Assembly: GCA_041399205.1 (NCBI GenBank)
Contig: JAWKTK010000019.1
Coordinates: 1 to 64,000 of the forward strand
Source of the DNA: JAGQOZ01 sp041399205
Lineage (GTDB): Bacteria; Planctomycetota; Planctomycetia; Pirellulales; Pirellulaceae
DNA length: 64,000 nucleotides
Direction: 5' to 3'
Shown: positions 61,818-64,000 of the stretch, one piece after another
How the letters are laid out: every line of letters begins with the position of its first letter
Numbering within the stretch: position 1 is the first letter of the stretch
Position numbers and translations under genes: made by a program
The notes under the pieces: model-generated
What the model saw: only the letters and a program-made list of their open reading frames with translations
Told to the model about the DNA's origin: nothing
Database searches by the model: none

Positions 61818-62052
61818 AGTGACACAACGTCGATACAGGGCAACGTTGCCATCGCCCTTATGGAATTTAGCATGAAATAAGATTACCTGACGACAAATTC
61901 GTCATGATTCTTGCAACCTTCTTCAACGGTACTGCCGGACGGCGCGGTTAATCCAACTGATAAAGGGGCGCCCCGAATTTGGCTCGCAAATGACGCAGCA
62001 ATGTGGTAGAGAAAGCTCCTCGCCAGTGGCTTGCCGAGCCATCGTCGCCGCG

Positions 62053-63450
62053 TCAGTGTTGCCCCTTGCAATGAATCTTCTGTTGCAGCCAATTGCGCAG
62101 CTGGAGAAAATTCTCTTGTGAAATCAGCGGAGGTAGTCCGCCGAGTTCTTTATCAGCCGCGTCAAACAATTGTGCCGCATACAGATTTCCTATCGTATAC
62201 GTGGGAAAATAGCCAAACAGGCCAGCGCTCCAGTGCACATCTTGCAGGACACCTTCGGCATCGCTGGCCGGTTCGATGCCCAGGTATTCGCGATACTTTT
62301 GATTCCAGGCAGCCGGTAGATCCTTTACAGATAGTTGCCCGCCAATCAGCGCTTGCTCCAGTTCGAACCGAATAATAATGTGCAAGTTGTAGGTCGCTTC
62401 ATCCGCTTCTACTCGAATTAGCGAAGGCGCTACATATGATTGACTGACAAAGAACCACGAATCCACCGTCGCGTCCGCAAAGCGGCGGCAAAGTCGCGCA
62501 CCTCTTCGGGAAGAAATATTGCCAAAATGGTTGACTTCGACCGACCTGATTCTCCCACAGCCGAGACTGTGATTCGTGCATTCCCAACGACACGTACGTT
62601 CCCGGCGGCAAGCCGTACCACGCACTTCGCAGTCCTTGCTGATAAATACATTGCCCACTTCGTGCAGCGTCCCAAAGAACGAACCAGAAAAAACGATTCA
62701 TCGTAGCGAGTGGTGATGCGAGTATCATTGGGCCCCAATTCCGTACAAAACGGATGGTGCGTCACATCCAAACGGCCTCGTTCAAAATCAAATCCAATTT
62801 CACTGGCCGCTTGGCGTCCAATGACTTCTTGCAAAGCAACCAGGTATTTCGGTGCAACATTCCACTGGAGCATGGCAAGAAGAATCTGCAATCGCGGCAA
62901 TTAACGGAACCAAGTCGGATCGCAAACCGGCCAAGATGGGCGTCAATTTTGCCACGGTCATGCCCGGCTCGAATTCGTCCAACAACGCGTCATAGGGTGA
63001 CGCTTCAAGAGCCAATCGCGTCAACCTGTTGCTGCTTCAGCCGAACAATTTCTTCCAACGTATCCGCAAACAGGTCAAATCGTTGTTCGTGACGAGCTCG
63101 CGTCCATTGCTGATTGCCCTTTGGAACAAGCCTTCGCCAATTCAGTGACCAACGATTCGGGCATTTTGACTGACGCTGGAAAGCGACGAAGACCATCCGA
63201 ACGGTTGTTGCATCATACTTTCGGTCCGCCTGCGAATTCTCTTCGTCCAGATTCGATAACCATTCACCGTTCGAATTTGTCTTGCGTTGGTGAACCATAG
63301 CCGCCAACATCGCCACTTGCTCAGACCGATGATCTCCTGCTTGGTCCGGCATGAGTTTTGCTGGTCCCATTCCAGCGTCGCCGACCGACTCCAACATGTA
63401 GGTTGTCGCACAAATGCTTTTAGTTGTGTCAACGTGTCCTTATGATTCAT
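62053..63450 (-). pseudogene. M32 carboxypeptidase (Taq type), five or more frameshifts
   Basis: ATG 63450 with AAAGGAG upstream. Order of motifs, read across frames: TLTQLKAFVRQ; MPDQAGDHRSEQVAMLAAMV; RARHEQRFDLFADTLEEIVR; LALEASPYDALLDEFEPGMT; FDFERGRLDVTHHPFCTELG and PNDTRITTRYDESFF; LHEVG (start of HExxH); LPPGTYVSLGMHESQSRLWE with the third zinc ligand Glu; VEADEATYNLHIIIRFELEQ; VLQDVHWSAGLFGYFPTYTI. These match thermostable metallocarboxypeptidases of about 500 residues; the span would code for about 465. In the present sequence the second His of HExxH is not seen (HEVGN or HEVGQ depending on frame). The longest open pieces are 62053-62658, 62430-62900 and 63005-63397. Gap 61818-62052 shows nothing. 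Confidence 0.75.
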
Positions 63451-63659
63451 TATCTAAAACTCCTTTGGTTGCGGGTGTGAAAAAGCAACGTGTCTTTACG
63501 CCCGGTTGCTGCGTTTACACATCTTGAACATAAAAGCCTGGAATTATAGCCTGGAAAACGGTCGGCACGTGGATTGCCCTTGAGGATTGTCCCGCAATTG
63601 AAGTCCATCACCTGTACAGGTCTCTCCATGAAATGCCACGAACTGGATCTCACTCTCGC

Positions 63660-64000
63660 ATGGTTCAACGAATCAGGACCGAGTGGTTCGGAATTATTCT
63701 GATCGAATTGGCCATCATCGGTCTGACCATCGCCGCCATTTTGTTTTGGCCACGGACGTATCGAGCAGACGCGAAGCTGTTTGTTCAAGTTGGCAGAAAC
63801 GATTGGCGTAGATCCCACGACCACAGGCAGTACTATCGGTCTGACGGCGCTTGAATCGTGATTCGGAAATCAAGTCTGTACTGGAAACGCTGGCAAGCCG
63901 CCAGATTATGGACATGGTAGTTCACAAACTGGGTGCCGAGGTAGTGCTGGGAGATAGACCAGTTGGTTCGTCCCAATCCGCAGGAGGTTCGTTCCTGAAA
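63660..64000 (+). pseudogene. Wzz-like polysaccharide chain-length protein, partial and frame-broken
   Basis: From ATG 63660 a membrane helix (WFGIILIELAIIGLTIAAIL) is followed by FWPRTYRADAKLFVQVGR, the usual start of Wzz/BexD-type chain-length and tyrosine-kinase-like proteins of exopolysaccharide export. Then, one base shifted, IGVDPTTTGSTIGLTALES and, shifted again, RDSEIKSVLETLASRQIMDM and VVHKLGAEVVLGDRPVGSS run to the window's end. Two shifts within 100 bp. It would span the inner membrane and regulate chain length. The glycosyltransferases at the other end of the window are on the opposite strand. Confidence 0.65.

Noticed and set aside
1..64000. tRNA, rRNA, phage or insertion-sequence transposase genes
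   Set aside because: None recognised on either strand on reading; no DDE or Y1 transposase motif was seen, so the repeats must be mobilised from elsewhere if at all.

Overview
The window looks like a chromosomal segment of a planctomycete, most likely of the Pirellulales/Rhodopirellula type. The evidence is the gene content: paired DUF1549/DUF1553 + DUF1501 genes, a DUF1592 + DUF1552 pair, a DUF1559 prepilin-like protein, sulfatase and DUF1080 proteins, and giant secreted proteins with an N-terminal 'LEHR-V-LA' signal and C-terminal dockerin repeats. Base composition is roughly balanced and many starts lack a strong Shine-Dalgarno.

Layout. 0-2 kb: two glycosyltransferases (minus strand), the edge of a polysaccharide locus. 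2-4.4 kb: thioredoxin-like protein, retropepsin-like protease and a RimK ATP-grasp ligase fused to a TrkA-C domain. 4.5-9.6 kb: PSD1/DUF1501 pair and an intradiol dioxygenase. 10-19.5 kb: small hypothetical, frame-split TPR-like protein, broken RluA synthase, PEP-CTERM tail, a giant CotH/lamin-tail/dockerin protein in three frames, and an ABC ATPase. 19.6-26.1 kb: catabolic and repair enzymes (TauD-like dioxygenase, sulfatase, aldehyde dehydrogenase, EEP phosphatase, DUF1080, MsrB). 26.2-36.3 kb: repeat-rich accessory region with a ~23-copy tandem array of a palindromic element, an HlyD adaptor, MauE plus thioredoxin, GT2, DUF1559, DUF1573 lipoprotein, a Cys-rich protein with an in-frame TAG, a PIG-V-like mannosyltransferase and a 0.9-kb repeat island. 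36.3-48.8 kb: mostly intact housekeeping and planctomycete genes, including a ~1055-residue membrane-anchored coiled-coil protein with a helix-hairpin-helix-like tail, and valine-pyruvate aminotransferase. 49-64 kb: secreted SdrD-B/dockerin protein, YbaK deacylase, transglutaminase, Ser/Thr kinase with four zinc ribbons, PP2C phosphatase, TPR protein, a lysyl-oxidase-domain protein, a zinc-ribbon membrane protein, an M32 carboxypeptidase and the start of a Wzz-like protein.

The most noteworthy signals are: (1) the tandem array and paired inverted copies of one palindromic repeat family; (2) the transglutaminase - zinc-ribbon kinase - PP2C - TPR cluster; (3) a bacterial lysyl oxidase domain that keeps the copper His triad and both cofactor residues, linked to PPC, P-domain and dockerin modules; (4) the RimK-TrkA_C fusion beside a retropepsin-like protease. 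A strong caveat is that many genes are split by single-base indels that are individually reversible and leave conserved motifs intact. This fits residual assembly or homopolymer error at least as well as true gene decay, so 'frame-broken' entries should not be read as proven pseudogenes.
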